Shown one piece after another: positions 1 through 5,920 of a stretch of 6,446 nt of DNA. Position 1 is the first letter of the stretch. The number at the start of each line of letters is the position of its first letter. A program made the position numbers and the translations under genes. The notes below the pieces were generated by a model. That model saw nothing but the letters and a program-made list of their open reading frames with translations, was not told the origin of the DNA and ran no database searches. Source of the stretch: an uncultured Collinsella sp. (lineage in GTDB: Bacteria; Actinomycetota; Coriobacteriia; Coriobacteriales; Coriobacteriaceae); NCBI GenBank assembly GCA_900552875.1, contig USCS01000092.1, forward strand, positions 1 through 6,446. Reading direction: 5' to 3'.

Positions 1-1
1 T

Positions 2-3000
2 CGTCGCCGTGGCGTAATCGCGCGCGGCGTGGCAAAGCGCTGCCTGGTGGCATTCCTGGCCTTCGCGATGGCCTTCAGCACCACGCCGGCTCAGCTGTGG
101 GCCGAGGGTGCCGAGGGCATTGCCGAGGCTGTGGCTCAGGCTACGACGCCAGGCGAGGACGCAGCGCTTGCGGGCGGTACCGCTGAGCAGAGCGGCGCCG
201 AGGTTTCGGATTCTGAGAGCGCGTCTGCAACTAGTGCCGCCACAACTGAGGCGGCAACTGGCGACGAAGGCTCGGCGACGGGGGTGAGCCCTGCCACGAG
301 CGAGCAGTCTTCGACGGCATCCGCTGGTCAAGCGGGATCTGCCGCCGCGGCTGCCGTCCAGACAGAGAACCCGACAGAAACCGGCGATGTCGCCAAGAAG
401 CAGGTCGAGGTCTCGTTCTCGATTATCGGCACCGATGCCGACGGCAAGGCTCAGACCTGGGTGGCACCTACGCAGCTCAAGCTCGACGAGGGCGCGACGG
501 CTGCGGACGCCTTCGTTAAGCTGCAGGAGAAGACGGGCTTCAAGGCGAAGTACGAACCGAACACGGCATACGGTTTCTACCTCGAAAGCATCACATCCCC
601 GAGCGATGGCCGTACGCTTGCCTACGATCCGACGACTTATGCCTTCTGGCAGCTGTTCGTCGACGGCGCGTCTTCCTCGGTTGGCGCGAGCAGCGTCAAG
701 CTCACCCAGGGGCAGAAGATTGAGTTTGCCTATACGGCTGGTAGCTCGTCCCCTGTCGTTAAAGACCAGGTTGCCGCAAATGTGACCGTCATTGGTCGCG
801 ATGCCCAGGGCAAGACTCAGACTTGGGTCGATAATGCGCAGTATGTGGTGACGTCCGGTTCGAGCGCGCTTGATCTTACGAAGGTCGCACTCGAGGCGAA
901 CGACATTGACGCCGTTGCTGCGGGCTCCTTCATTCTGAGCCTTAAGTACAACGGTGTTGATCTGGGTACGCCCCAAGATTATTCGACCTATTGGCAGCTG
1001 TTCATCAACGGCAAGTCGAGTGACTATACGGCGGACAATGTCACCATCCATGTTGGCGATACCGTCACGTGGTTCTACGGTGGCTGGGGCGACCAGCTGC
1101 CCTCTGATTCCCTTCATGCTTCCGTTCAGGTGCTTGGTAAGGACAAGGACGGCAAGCAGCAGGTTTGGACTTCGACGGGCCAGACGAGTCTCAAGGCAGG
1201 CTCTACTGCCAAGGATCTCCTTGAGCAGACCGGCCTTACTCTCGATGCTGGCGAATCGTCTTGGGGCTGGTTCCTCAACGGCATTACTTCGCCGTTTGAT
1301 GGTAAGTCCTATGGCTGGGATGCTGCGACCAAGAGCTATTGGCGCTTCTACGTAAATGGCAAGTTCGCCGACGTTGGCGCCGGTGCCTACAAGCTCCAGG
1401 AGGGTGACGCTGTCACCTTTATGTATGGTGCTGACGCCGATGCCCTCCCTGGTCAGGTGCTTGGATCCGCCGATATCATCGGCCCCGATGTCAACGGCAA
1501 CAATACTCGCTGGGGCTCGGCAAGCAATGTTTCCCTGCCCGAAGGCTCTACGGCCCAGGACCTTATTGAGACGGTTCTGAAGGCGAAGGGCATTGATTAC
1601 AAGGCCTCCCAGAGTGGTGCATACTGGTCCATTACTTCGCCGTTCGAAGACAAGTCTTACGGCTATGATGGTGCGACCGGTAAATACTGGCCTCTGTATA
1701 TCAACGGAGAGTCCTCATCTCTCTGTGCCAACCAGGTCACGCTCAAGAGCGGCGACAAGGTTGCATTTGCCTACACCACCGAAAAATCGCCCATGCCCGA
1801 TCCCGACAAGATTGTCGTGGACCCGAGTGCGACGACTCCTAATTGGGATGCCGAGTGGGCCGGCTACGGCAACAGTGGCAACGGTTCGACCGTAACGGAT
1901 GCCAAGACGCCTGCGCAGGCCGCCGGTCTTAAGTGGACCTTCGATTGGAAGGCCGAGTCTGGTCAGCAGTATGCCAACTGCAGCGAACCTGTCATCGCTA
2001 ACGGTTTTGTGTACATCGCGACCGAGAACGAGCTCATTAAGATCGATTCGTCCACGGGCAAAAAGGTTGCCTCTGCGCCGCTTGCCTCCAAGGTGAGCTA
2101 TACCTCTCGTCCGATCTATACCAATGGCCTTATCATCGTTCCGCTCAACGGCGGTGCGGTCCAGGCGATTACTGCAGACAAGCTGATCTGCAAGTGGCTG
2201 ACGCCCGGTTTGACGGACTTGACGCAGAGCTCCTGCACCGTCGTTTCGGACGGCGAGTACGTCTATGTAGGCTCGGTCGATATTTCGTATGACGAGAATT
2301 ACAACGCGACCTACGGCAACGGCTCCTTTGCGCGCATTAAGATTGCCACGGGCGAAGTTTCTTGGCAGAACATCGACCCTGCCGAGGGCTATTACTGGAC
2401 TGGTGCGGCTTTGACGGATAAGTATGCCATCGTTCCTACGAGCGCGGGTACGCTTAAGTGCATTGATAAGACGACGGGCGATGTCGTTTCGACCATGAAG
2501 CTCGGCGCTCTCGCGAACGCCGACTGTGTCGCCGATCCGTCCAATGGTTCGACCTTCTATCAGATGACGCACGATGGAAAGCTCCATGTGATTTCGCTTT
2601 CGGCGAAGGGCGTGCTGAGCGAGCAGAAGACGGTCGATCTGGGTCTTACTAATAACATGAGCGCACCGGCGGTGGCTGGCGAAAACTTGATTGTCGGCGG
2701 ACAGACGGCTACTGGCTCTGCTCTGGCTCTCTATAATCTGAAGACCGGTAAGACCACGATGGTCCCCGCTGCTGACGGTAAAGAACTTCCGGCCGGATTT
2801 AACGGTATTGCTGCTACTCCGCTGGTGAGTGTTCAGGGCGGCAAGACCTATGTGTACTTCACCGTTAACAGCGCGGATAGCAAGGATTACGTCAACTACT
2901 CTGCTGGTGGTGGCGTGTATCGCTATACGCTCGGCGATGCAGAGGCGACGCAGATTTATGATGCGGCTGGCCATTACCAGCACTGCGACTCTCCGGTCAT

Positions 3001-3748
3001 TGCCGATGCATCTGGCAACCTGTACTACATCAATGACTCGGGCACGCTGTTTAAACTTGGAGCTGTCGAGTCTTGGACGGTTGCCTTTAATTCCAACGGC
3101 GGGTCTGCTTGCGACACTAAGTTTGTTGCTACGGCCGACGGCAAGCTGGTCAAGCCGGCCGATCCGACGCGCGATGGCTACACTTTCGGCGGTTGGTATA
3201 CCGATGAGACTTGCACGCAGGCGTATGACTTCAGTACGCCGGTGACGGCCGACCTGACGCTGTATGCCAAGTGGACTAAGAATGCCGTTAACCCTGGCGG
3301 TAATGGCGGTTCTGGCACTAATGGTGGCAACGGTGGCGCTGGCAACGGTTCCGGTGCTGGCGCTGGCACTGGCACGGGCTCCGGCTCCGGCACGAAGGGC
3401 CAGCAGGCTGGCGGCGCTGTCGCCCCGGGCCAGAAGCCGGTGACCAAGACGACGGTGTCGACCAAGACCGAGACCAGGGACAACAAGTCCGACAAGAAGG
3501 ACTCCGATAAGTCCGATAAGAAGGACGAGAAGAAGTCTGACAAGAAGTCTGACAGGAAGGACGGCAAGTCCGACAAGAAGTCCGATTCCAAGTCCGATAC
3601 GGGTGCTGTTTCCACGACCACTGCTAAGAAGTCCTCTAGTGCTTCCGAGCAGGAGACTGGCGCCAACCCGCTCGCCATTGTTGGCGTTGCCGCCGGCGTC
3701 ATCGGTCTCGCCATCGTCGGCGTGTTCGTGTTCACCAAACGTCGGTAG
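2..3748 (+). CDS. Giant modular surface protein: 4x DUF4430, beta-propeller, InlB repeat, C-terminal anchor (5' end open)
   Basis: Probable cell-envelope-anchored binding or adhesion protein; ligand unknown. Residues are counted from the GTG at 29. Hydrophobic signal peptide about 4-25 (LVAFLAFAMAF, likely cut near LWA/EG), A/S/T/E-rich stalk 26-125, four DUF4430 (transcobalamin C-terminal-like) domains at about 126-237, 251-351, 363-468 and 479-585, a PQQ/quinoprotein-like beta-propeller at about 633-1012, one InlB/Listeria-Bacteroides repeat at 1016-1082 (DGYTFGGWYTD, LYAKW), a Gly-rich linker about 1088-1135, a K/S/D tract 1153-1190, a membrane helix 1215-1235 and tail KRR. The GTG at 29 has no Shine-Dalgarno sequence, and the frame stays open upstream (RRRGVIARG, a plausible basic n-region), so the start is probably outside the window. 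There is no lipobox and no intact LPxTG; EQETG at 1207-1211 may be a degenerate sorting signal. The domain calls are by eye: the InlB repeat and DUF4430 are fairly sure, the propeller likely, the biological role unknown. Confidence 0.9.
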   Translation, partial: RRRGVIARGVAKRCLVAFLAFAMAFSTTPAQLWAEGAEGIAEAVAQATTPGEDAALAGGTAEQSGAEVSDSESASATSAATTEAATGDEGSATGVSPATSEQSSTASAGQAGSAAAAAVQTENPTETGDVAKKQVEVSFSIIGTDADGKAQTWVAPTQLKLDEGATAADAFVKLQEKTGFKAKYEPNTAYGFYLESITSPSDGRTLAYDPTTYAFWQLFVDGASSSVGASSVKLTQGQKIEFAYTAGSSSPVVKDQVAANVTVIGRDAQGKTQTWVDNAQYVVTSGSSALDLTKVALEANDIDAVAAGSFILSLKYNGVDLGTPQDYSTYWQLFINGKSSDYTADNVTIHVGDTVTWFYGGWGDQLPSDSLHASVQVLGKDKDGKQQVWTSTGQTSLKAGSTAKDLLEQTGLTLDAGESSWGWFLNGITSPFDGKSYGWDAATKSYWRFYVNGKFADVGAGAYKLQEGDAVTFMYGADADALPGQVLGSADIIGPDVNGNNTRWGSASNVSLPEGSTAQDLIETVLKAKGIDYKASQSGAYWSITSPFEDKSYGYDGATGKYWPLYINGESSSLCANQVTLKSGDKVAFAYTTEKSPMPDPDKIVVDPSATTPNWDAEWAGYGNSGNGSTVTDAKTPAQAAGLKWTFDWKAESGQQYANCSEPVIANGFVYIATENELIKIDSSTGKKVASAPLASKVSYTSRPIYTNGLIIVPLNGGAVQAITADKLICKWLTPGLTDLTQSSCTVVSDGEYVYVGSVDISYDENYNATYGNGSFARIKIATGEVSWQNIDPAEGYYWTGAALTDKYAIVPTSAGTLKCIDKTTGDVVSTMKLGALANADCVADPSNGSTFYQMTHDGKLHVISLSAKGVLSEQKTVDLGLTNNMSAPAVAGENLIVGGQTATGSALALYNLKTGKTTMVPAADGKELPAGFNGIAATPLVSVQGGKTYVYFTVNSADSKDYVNYSAGGGVYRYTLGDAEATQIYDAAGHYQHCDSPVIADASGNLYYINDSGTLFKLGAVESWTVAFNSNGGSACDTKFVATADGKLVKPADPTRDGYTFGGWYTDETCTQAYDFSTPVTADLTLYAKWTKNAVNPGGNGGSGTNGGNGGAGNGSGAGAGTGTGSGSGTKGQQAGGAVAPGQKPVTKTTVSTKTETRDNKSDKKDSDKSDKKDEKKSDKKSDRKDGKSDKKSDSKSDTGAVSTTTAKKSSSASEQETGANPLAIVGVAAGVIGLAIVGVFVFTKRR
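404..1783 (+). repeat. Four tandem DUF4430 domain repeats within the surface protein
   Basis: Four units of about 100-112 residues at nt 404-739, 779-1081, 1115-1430 and 1463-1783. Each opens with a strand and a short turn followed by Trp (GTDADGKAQTW, GRDAQGKTQTW, GKDKDGKQQVW, GPDVNGNNTRW). Each carries an aromatic-rich core motif (FWQLFVDG, YWQLFING, YWRFYVNG, YWPLYING) and closes with a GD/GQ-turn and an aromatic strand (FAYTA, WFYGG, FMYGA, FAYTT). Units 1, 3 and 4 share ITSP followed by a D/E-containing turn; unit 2 lacks this and is the most divergent. The layout matches DUF4430, the family related to the C-terminal domain of intrinsic factor and transcobalamin. Confidence 0.8.
3485..3598 (+). 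repeat. Lys-Ser-Asp low-complexity tract (KSDKK-type repeats)
   Basis: A run of 38 residues made almost only of K, S and D (KSDKK, DSDKSDKKD, KKSDKKSDR) encoded by near-repetitive aagtccgacaag-type units. It follows a Gly/Ser/Ala/Thr-rich linker encoded at about 3289-3435 and precedes the C-terminal membrane helix. It is probably a flexible, charged wall-spanning spacer. Repeats of this kind expand and contract by slippage, so length variation between strains is expected. Confidence 0.75.
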
Positions 3749-3754
3749 GTGAGG
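3747..3754 (+). promoter_or_regulatory. Ribosome-binding site overlapping the upstream stop codon
   Basis: AGGTGAGG contains the last two bases of the upstream gene's TAG stop (3746-3748) and lies just before the GTG at 3758. It decides the start: the other in-frame GTG at 3749 falls inside this site and has no purine-rich sequence in front of it. The spacing (about 3-4 nt) is short, so the choice is likely rather than certain. The arrangement points to translational coupling of the two genes. Confidence 0.55.
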
Positions 3755-3757
3755 GCT

Positions 3758-4660
3758 GTGTCCAATAAATCCAAGGACGCTGACCCCAAGCAACCAAATT
3801 CCTCGTTCATTCAGTTCGACGATGCAAAGCAACAGGGCGCCGCTTCGGCGGCGTCCGCCCCTCGACGGAAGGCGCTTACTGGCGTCCTGACCGCCGCGTG
3901 CGTTGCGCTAATTGTCATATCGCTGGGCTTCGTCCATCCTTCCGAGAGCGGCGCCTGGTCCATTGACTGGATCGTTCAGACCGTGACGGGGGAGAGCGTC
4001 GTCGCCAAGGACACCAAGGGGTCTGGCTCGTCTGCCGCTTCTGGCGAGGCCAGTTCCAAGGATTCCAAATCTTCGAATGATGCAAAAGACGAGCCCAAGG
4101 GTTCGAACGACGCCAAGGACGATTCCGAGTCTTCAAACAAGGAATCGGACAAAAACTCGGATAGCAAGAAGTCCGAGGACCGGGGCGGCAAGAAGTCTGG
4201 CGATAAATCCGCTGCCCAAAATACGGGAGCCGGTGATACTTCCAATGCGTCTGGCGGTGCTTCTTCGGGCGGTGGCCAGTCGTCTGATGGAGCCTCGTCC
4301 TCTAATGGTGGAAACGCCTCCTCGGGCAGCCAAAGCGGCTCACAGGAGTCCAGCTACGTTACGGTGACGGTTTCGGTCACATCGAGCGCTGTGGGCAATC
4401 CTGTGTCCTCTGGCGGCACCTTTACCTTTAACGAAGGCGCCACCGTTTACGATGCCCTGTGCGCGCTAGGCCTTTCTGTCAACGCACACGGCTCGTCGTA
4501 CGGCACGTATGTTTCCGCGATTGGTGGTTTGGCCGAGAAACAGTACGGCGGCACGAGCGGCTGGATGTACTCCGTCAACGGCACAACGCCCATGACGGCC
4601 TGCAGTAACTACGTTCTCTCCAATGACGACAACGTCGTTTGGTATTACGTAACGGGCTAG
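3758..4660 (+). CDS. Membrane-anchored single-DUF4430 protein
   Basis: A 300-residue exported protein from the GTG at 3758 (MSNKSKDADPKQPN); starting at the GTG at 3749 would add three residues. A polar cytoplasmic N-terminus ends in a basic patch (APRRK, about 34-38), followed by one hydrophobic helix at about 39-58 (LTGVLTAACVALIVISLGF), either a type II signal anchor or an uncleaved signal peptide. Residues about 80-198 are a disordered spacer: first K/S/D/N-rich with the repeat SNDAKDEPKG / SNDAKDDSE, then Ser/Gly-rich. The C-terminal 100 residues (from YVTVTVSV) are one DUF4430 domain with YDALCALGL, GGTSGWMYSVNG and the closing strand VVWYYVTG. Two cysteines (235, 282) could form a disulfide outside the cell. 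It directly follows the multi-DUF4430 surface protein and is probably its partner. No enzyme motif is seen; function unknown. Confidence 0.85.
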   Translation: MSNKSKDADPKQPNSSFIQFDDAKQQGAASAASAPRRKALTGVLTAACVALIVISLGFVHPSESGAWSIDWIVQTVTGESVVAKDTKGSGSSAASGEASSKDSKSSNDAKDEPKGSNDAKDDSESSNKESDKNSDSKKSEDRGGKKSGDKSAAQNTGAGDTSNASGGASSGGGQSSDGASSSNGGNASSGSQSGSQESSYVTVTVSVTSSAVGNPVSSGGTFTFNEGATVYDALCALGLSVNAHGSSYGTYVSAIGGLAEKQYGGTSGWMYSVNGTTPMTACSNYVLSNDDNVVWYYVTG

Positions 4661-4682
4661 AGGCCTCGACATAGCGCGCCAG

Positions 4683-4720
4683 ACGGGCGGTTCGGGCCAA
4701 CATCCGGACCGCCCGTTTTT
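4683..4720 (+). terminator. Intrinsic terminator of the surface-protein unit
   Basis: A 13-bp stem, 4683-4695 with 4704-4716 (ACGGGCGGTTCGG / CCGGACCGCCCGT), has one pair that is a G.U wobble in + strand RNA. It has an 8-nt loop (GCCAACAT) and is followed by TTTTT at 4716-4720. It lies 22 nt after the stop codon of the DUF4430 gene. This is a textbook rho-independent terminator in the + direction. Confidence 0.9.
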
Positions 4721-4759
4721 CATGCGAATGGGACTGGGTCGCCGGGTCTCTCTGCAAAC

Positions 4760-4793
4760 AAAAAACCGGTTGGAACGGGAATTCCAACCGGTT
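4760..4793 (-). terminator. Intrinsic terminator of the gtrA unit
   Basis: A perfect 12-bp inverted repeat, 4764-4775 with 4782-4793 (AACCGGTTGGAA / TTCCAACCGGTT), with a 6-nt loop. On the - strand the stem runs directly into TTTTTT (4765-4760), then GTTTG. It lies 26 nt past the stop codon of the distal gtrA gene. It faces the + strand terminator at 4683-4720, so the two converging units are insulated from each other. Confidence 0.9.
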
Positions 4794-4819
4794 ATACATT
4801 CAAGCAAATAGTGAATCGA

Positions 4820-5227
4820 CTACGACCGTGCGCCCTCGAGGAAGAAGCGACGGCTGAAGTAGTTGTACCAGGTGACAAGGAACGTGGCGATGGCCTTCAT
4901 GGCTTGGTAGCCGATGCTCAAAAACGTGACGCCCACAAACATATACAGGTCGTTGAGGCCCAGGCCGATCACCGACAGGATGGTGAAGATCGTGAACTCG
5001 CGCTTGCGGCTCATGCCTTCGCGGTGGTCGAACACGTACTTCATGCTGAGCCAGTAGTTGACCACGACGGACGTGATAAACGAAACCGTGGTGCTCATCA
5101 AAAAGTCGAGGTGGAACAGCTCGACGAGCGCAATGAGCATGCCCCAGTCGATGCCAAAGGAGATAAGACCCACGACAGCAAACTTGAGGAACTGCTTGGT
5201 ATGAGGTTGTGCCAGCGCCTTGCGCAC
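4820..5227 (-). CDS. GtrA-family membrane protein (distal copy)
   Basis: GtrA-like four-helix membrane protein of 135 residues, a normal family length. Members are thought to move polyprenyl-phosphate-linked sugars across the membrane or to assist glycosyltransferases of surface polysaccharides (family knowledge; substrate unknown here). Helices at about 15-35, 42-62, 78-100 and 107-126. Family hallmarks are LKFAVVGLISFGIDW at the start of helix 1, VNYWLSMKYVF after helix 2, the charged loop HREGMSRKREF, LSVIGLGLND, and the C-terminal YNYFSRRFFLEG. The GTG start is the only usual start after the upstream in-frame stop; only a weak GGA lies 9 nt before it, so the start is moderately sure. It is a paralogue of the next gene upstream. 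The 219-bp gap to that gene, with a hairpin in it, suggests it may have its own promoter. Confidence 0.9.
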   Translation of the reverse strand: MRKALAQPHTKQFLKFAVVGLISFGIDWGMLIALVELFHLDFLMSTTVSFITSVVVNYWLSMKYVFDHREGMSRKREFTIFTILSVIGLGLNDLYMFVGVTFLSIGYQAMKAIATFLVTWYNYFSRRFFLEGARS

Positions 5228-5277
5228 GTAATCACATCCAATGCGTTGATGAATCGAGCAGAGGATACTTTAGAGCT

Positions 5278-5307
5278 TTTACAAGGGAAACGTAAGGTCT
5301 TTGCCAA
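5278..5307 (-). promoter_or_regulatory. Possible sigma-70-type promoter for the distal gtrA
   Basis: On the - strand, TTGGCA (5307-5302) and TGTAAA (5283-5278) are separated by 18 nt and lie about 50 nt before the GTG start, in a locally AT-richer stretch. The -10 match is only partial. It is supported mainly by position: after the hairpin at 5376-5425 and before the gene. Confidence 0.3.
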
Positions 5308-5375
5308 GAACTATATGAACTCGCCAAATTTTCAAGAGCTAATCCGCAAACGTTGAAAATTTGCCCGTAAACGAG

Positions 5376-5425
5376 CGGCACCCACGGACGATACTGCGCT
5401 GAGTGCACGTCGTCCGTGGGCGCCG
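5376..5425 (-). terminator. Hairpin after the proximal gtrA, possible terminator
   Basis: Arms 5376-5391 and 5410-5425 (CGGCACCCACGGACGA / TCGTCCGTGGGCGCCG) form a 16-bp stem with an 18-nt loop, 21 nt past the stop codon of the proximal gtrA. The single non-Watson-Crick position (5380/5421) is G.U in - strand RNA but A/C in + strand RNA, which fits a role on the - strand. No U-run follows directly (only TTTAC and later AAATTTTC), so it may be a weak or rho-assisted terminator or an RNA 3'-end stabiliser. Confidence 0.6.
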
Positions 5426-5446
5426 TAATGCTGCAGGGGTTTCGAG

Positions 5447-5842
5447 CTACTTGGTCTCGTCGCCCTCCAGGAAGATTTTTCGGGTCACAAAGTTGTAGAC
5501 CATGACAAGCGCGGTGGCGCAGATCTTGGCGATATTGGCCTCGAGTCCCAGGCCGGCGTTGAGCGCCAGCACGATGCCGTCGTTGAGCACCAAACCGATC
5601 ACGGACAGCACGACAAAGATGATGAACTCGCGGCGGCGGCTCATGCCTTCCTTGTGCGCAAACACGTACTTCATGCTTGCGAGGTAGTTAAAGATGAGTG
5701 AGATGATAAAGCCGCTGGTGTTGGCGATTAGGATGTTGAGGCCCAGACCGTAGTGGAGCAGATTCATAATGCCAAAGTCGATAACCGTGGCAATGACACC
5801 GACGACGCCAAATTTCATGATCTGCGCAAGGAGCTTTTGCAT
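5447..5842 (-). CDS. GtrA-family membrane protein (proximal copy)
   Basis: A 131-residue GtrA-like protein with helices at about 11-31, 36-56, 72-93 and 101-120. It carries the same signatures as the distal copy: MKFGVVGVIATVIDF, FNYLASMKYVFAHKEGMSRRREF, LSVIGLVLND and YNFVTRKIFLEG. Likely role: translocation of lipid-linked sugar, or support of a glycosyltransferase, for surface glycans (family knowledge; substrate unknown). The ATG at 5842 is chosen because TAAGGCAGG stands 4 nt before it and because the family begins near here. A TTG at 5905 would add 21 residues (VIPTASPRHPKAG) that are not GtrA-like and has no properly spaced binding site. It starts 78 nt after the fbp stop on the same strand, so it may be read through from fbp. 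Confidence 0.92.
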   Translation of the reverse strand: MQKLLAQIMKFGVVGVIATVIDFGIMNLLHYGLGLNILIANTSGFIISLIFNYLASMKYVFAHKEGMSRRREFIIFVVLSVIGLVLNDGIVLALNAGLGLEANIAKICATALVMVYNFVTRKIFLEGDETK

Positions 5843-5846
5843 GGTA

Positions 5847-5855
5847 CCTGCCTTA
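5847..5855 (-). promoter_or_regulatory. Ribosome-binding site of the proximal gtrA
   Basis: On the - strand TAAGGCAGG ends 4 nt before the ATG at 5842. Its AAGG core is about 8 nt away, the usual distance. This supports the shorter start over the TTG at 5905. Confidence 0.6.
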
Positions 5856-5875
5856 GGGTGGCGCGGGGACGCCGT

Positions 5876-5910
5876 GGGGATGACAAACTCAGCAAGTTTA
5901 GCCAATCCCC
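5876..5910 (-). other. Stem-loop between fbp and gtrA
   Basis: In - strand RNA, GGGGAU pairs with AUCCCC (5910-5905 with 5881-5876), then GGC with GUC (one G.U), then AAACU with AGUUU (5899-5895 with 5889-5885), around the loop UGCUG. That is about 14 pairs with two small bulges. The G.U pair would be A/C on the + strand, which fits a structure in the - transcript. It begins 11 nt after the fbp stop codon. No U-run follows, so it is more likely an mRNA 3'-end or intercistronic processing structure than a classical terminator. Confidence 0.45.
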
Positions 5911-5920
5911 GCGGGTGAGG

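Noticed and set aside
1925..3070. An active PQQ-dependent dehydrogenase
   Set aside because: Only propeller-type repeats are visible. I see no cofactor-site motif such as a vicinal Cys-Cys pair, and the domain sits inside a surface adhesin-like protein, so a structural or binding propeller is more likely.
3289..3600. CRISPR-like or mobile-element repeats
   Set aside because: The repetition is in frame, codes for Gly-rich and Lys-Ser-Asp peptide, and has no regular repeat-spacer pattern, terminal inverted repeats or transposase.
3749..3757. GTG at 3749 as the start of the second DUF4430 gene
   Set aside because: It lies inside the AGGTGAGG ribosome-binding sequence and has no such sequence before it; the GTG at 3758 fits better.
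3178..3810. A 210-codon - strand frame with Pro/Glu- and Ser/Asp/Leu-rich repeats
   Set aside because: It is the mirror of the Gly-rich and Lys-Ser-Asp tracts of the surface protein; its repeats only reflect the repeats of the real gene.
1715..3832. A 705-codon open frame on the - strand, opposite the large surface-protein gene
   Set aside because: It is antisense to a clear multi-domain coding sequence. Its translation is low-complexity, Arg/Gly/Leu-rich with no recognisable family, and long antisense frames are common in GC-rich genes with biased third positions.
4811..5356. A 181-codon + strand open frame over the distal gtrA
   Set aside because: Antisense to a convincing GtrA gene, with a charged His/Glu/Asp-rich translation unlike any known family. 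It also starts just after the - strand terminator with no ribosome-binding site.
5843..5905. TTG at 5905 as the start of the proximal GtrA
   Set aside because: The only purine run (GGGGA) touches the TTG directly, the added residues are not GtrA-like, and the region forms a stem-loop instead.
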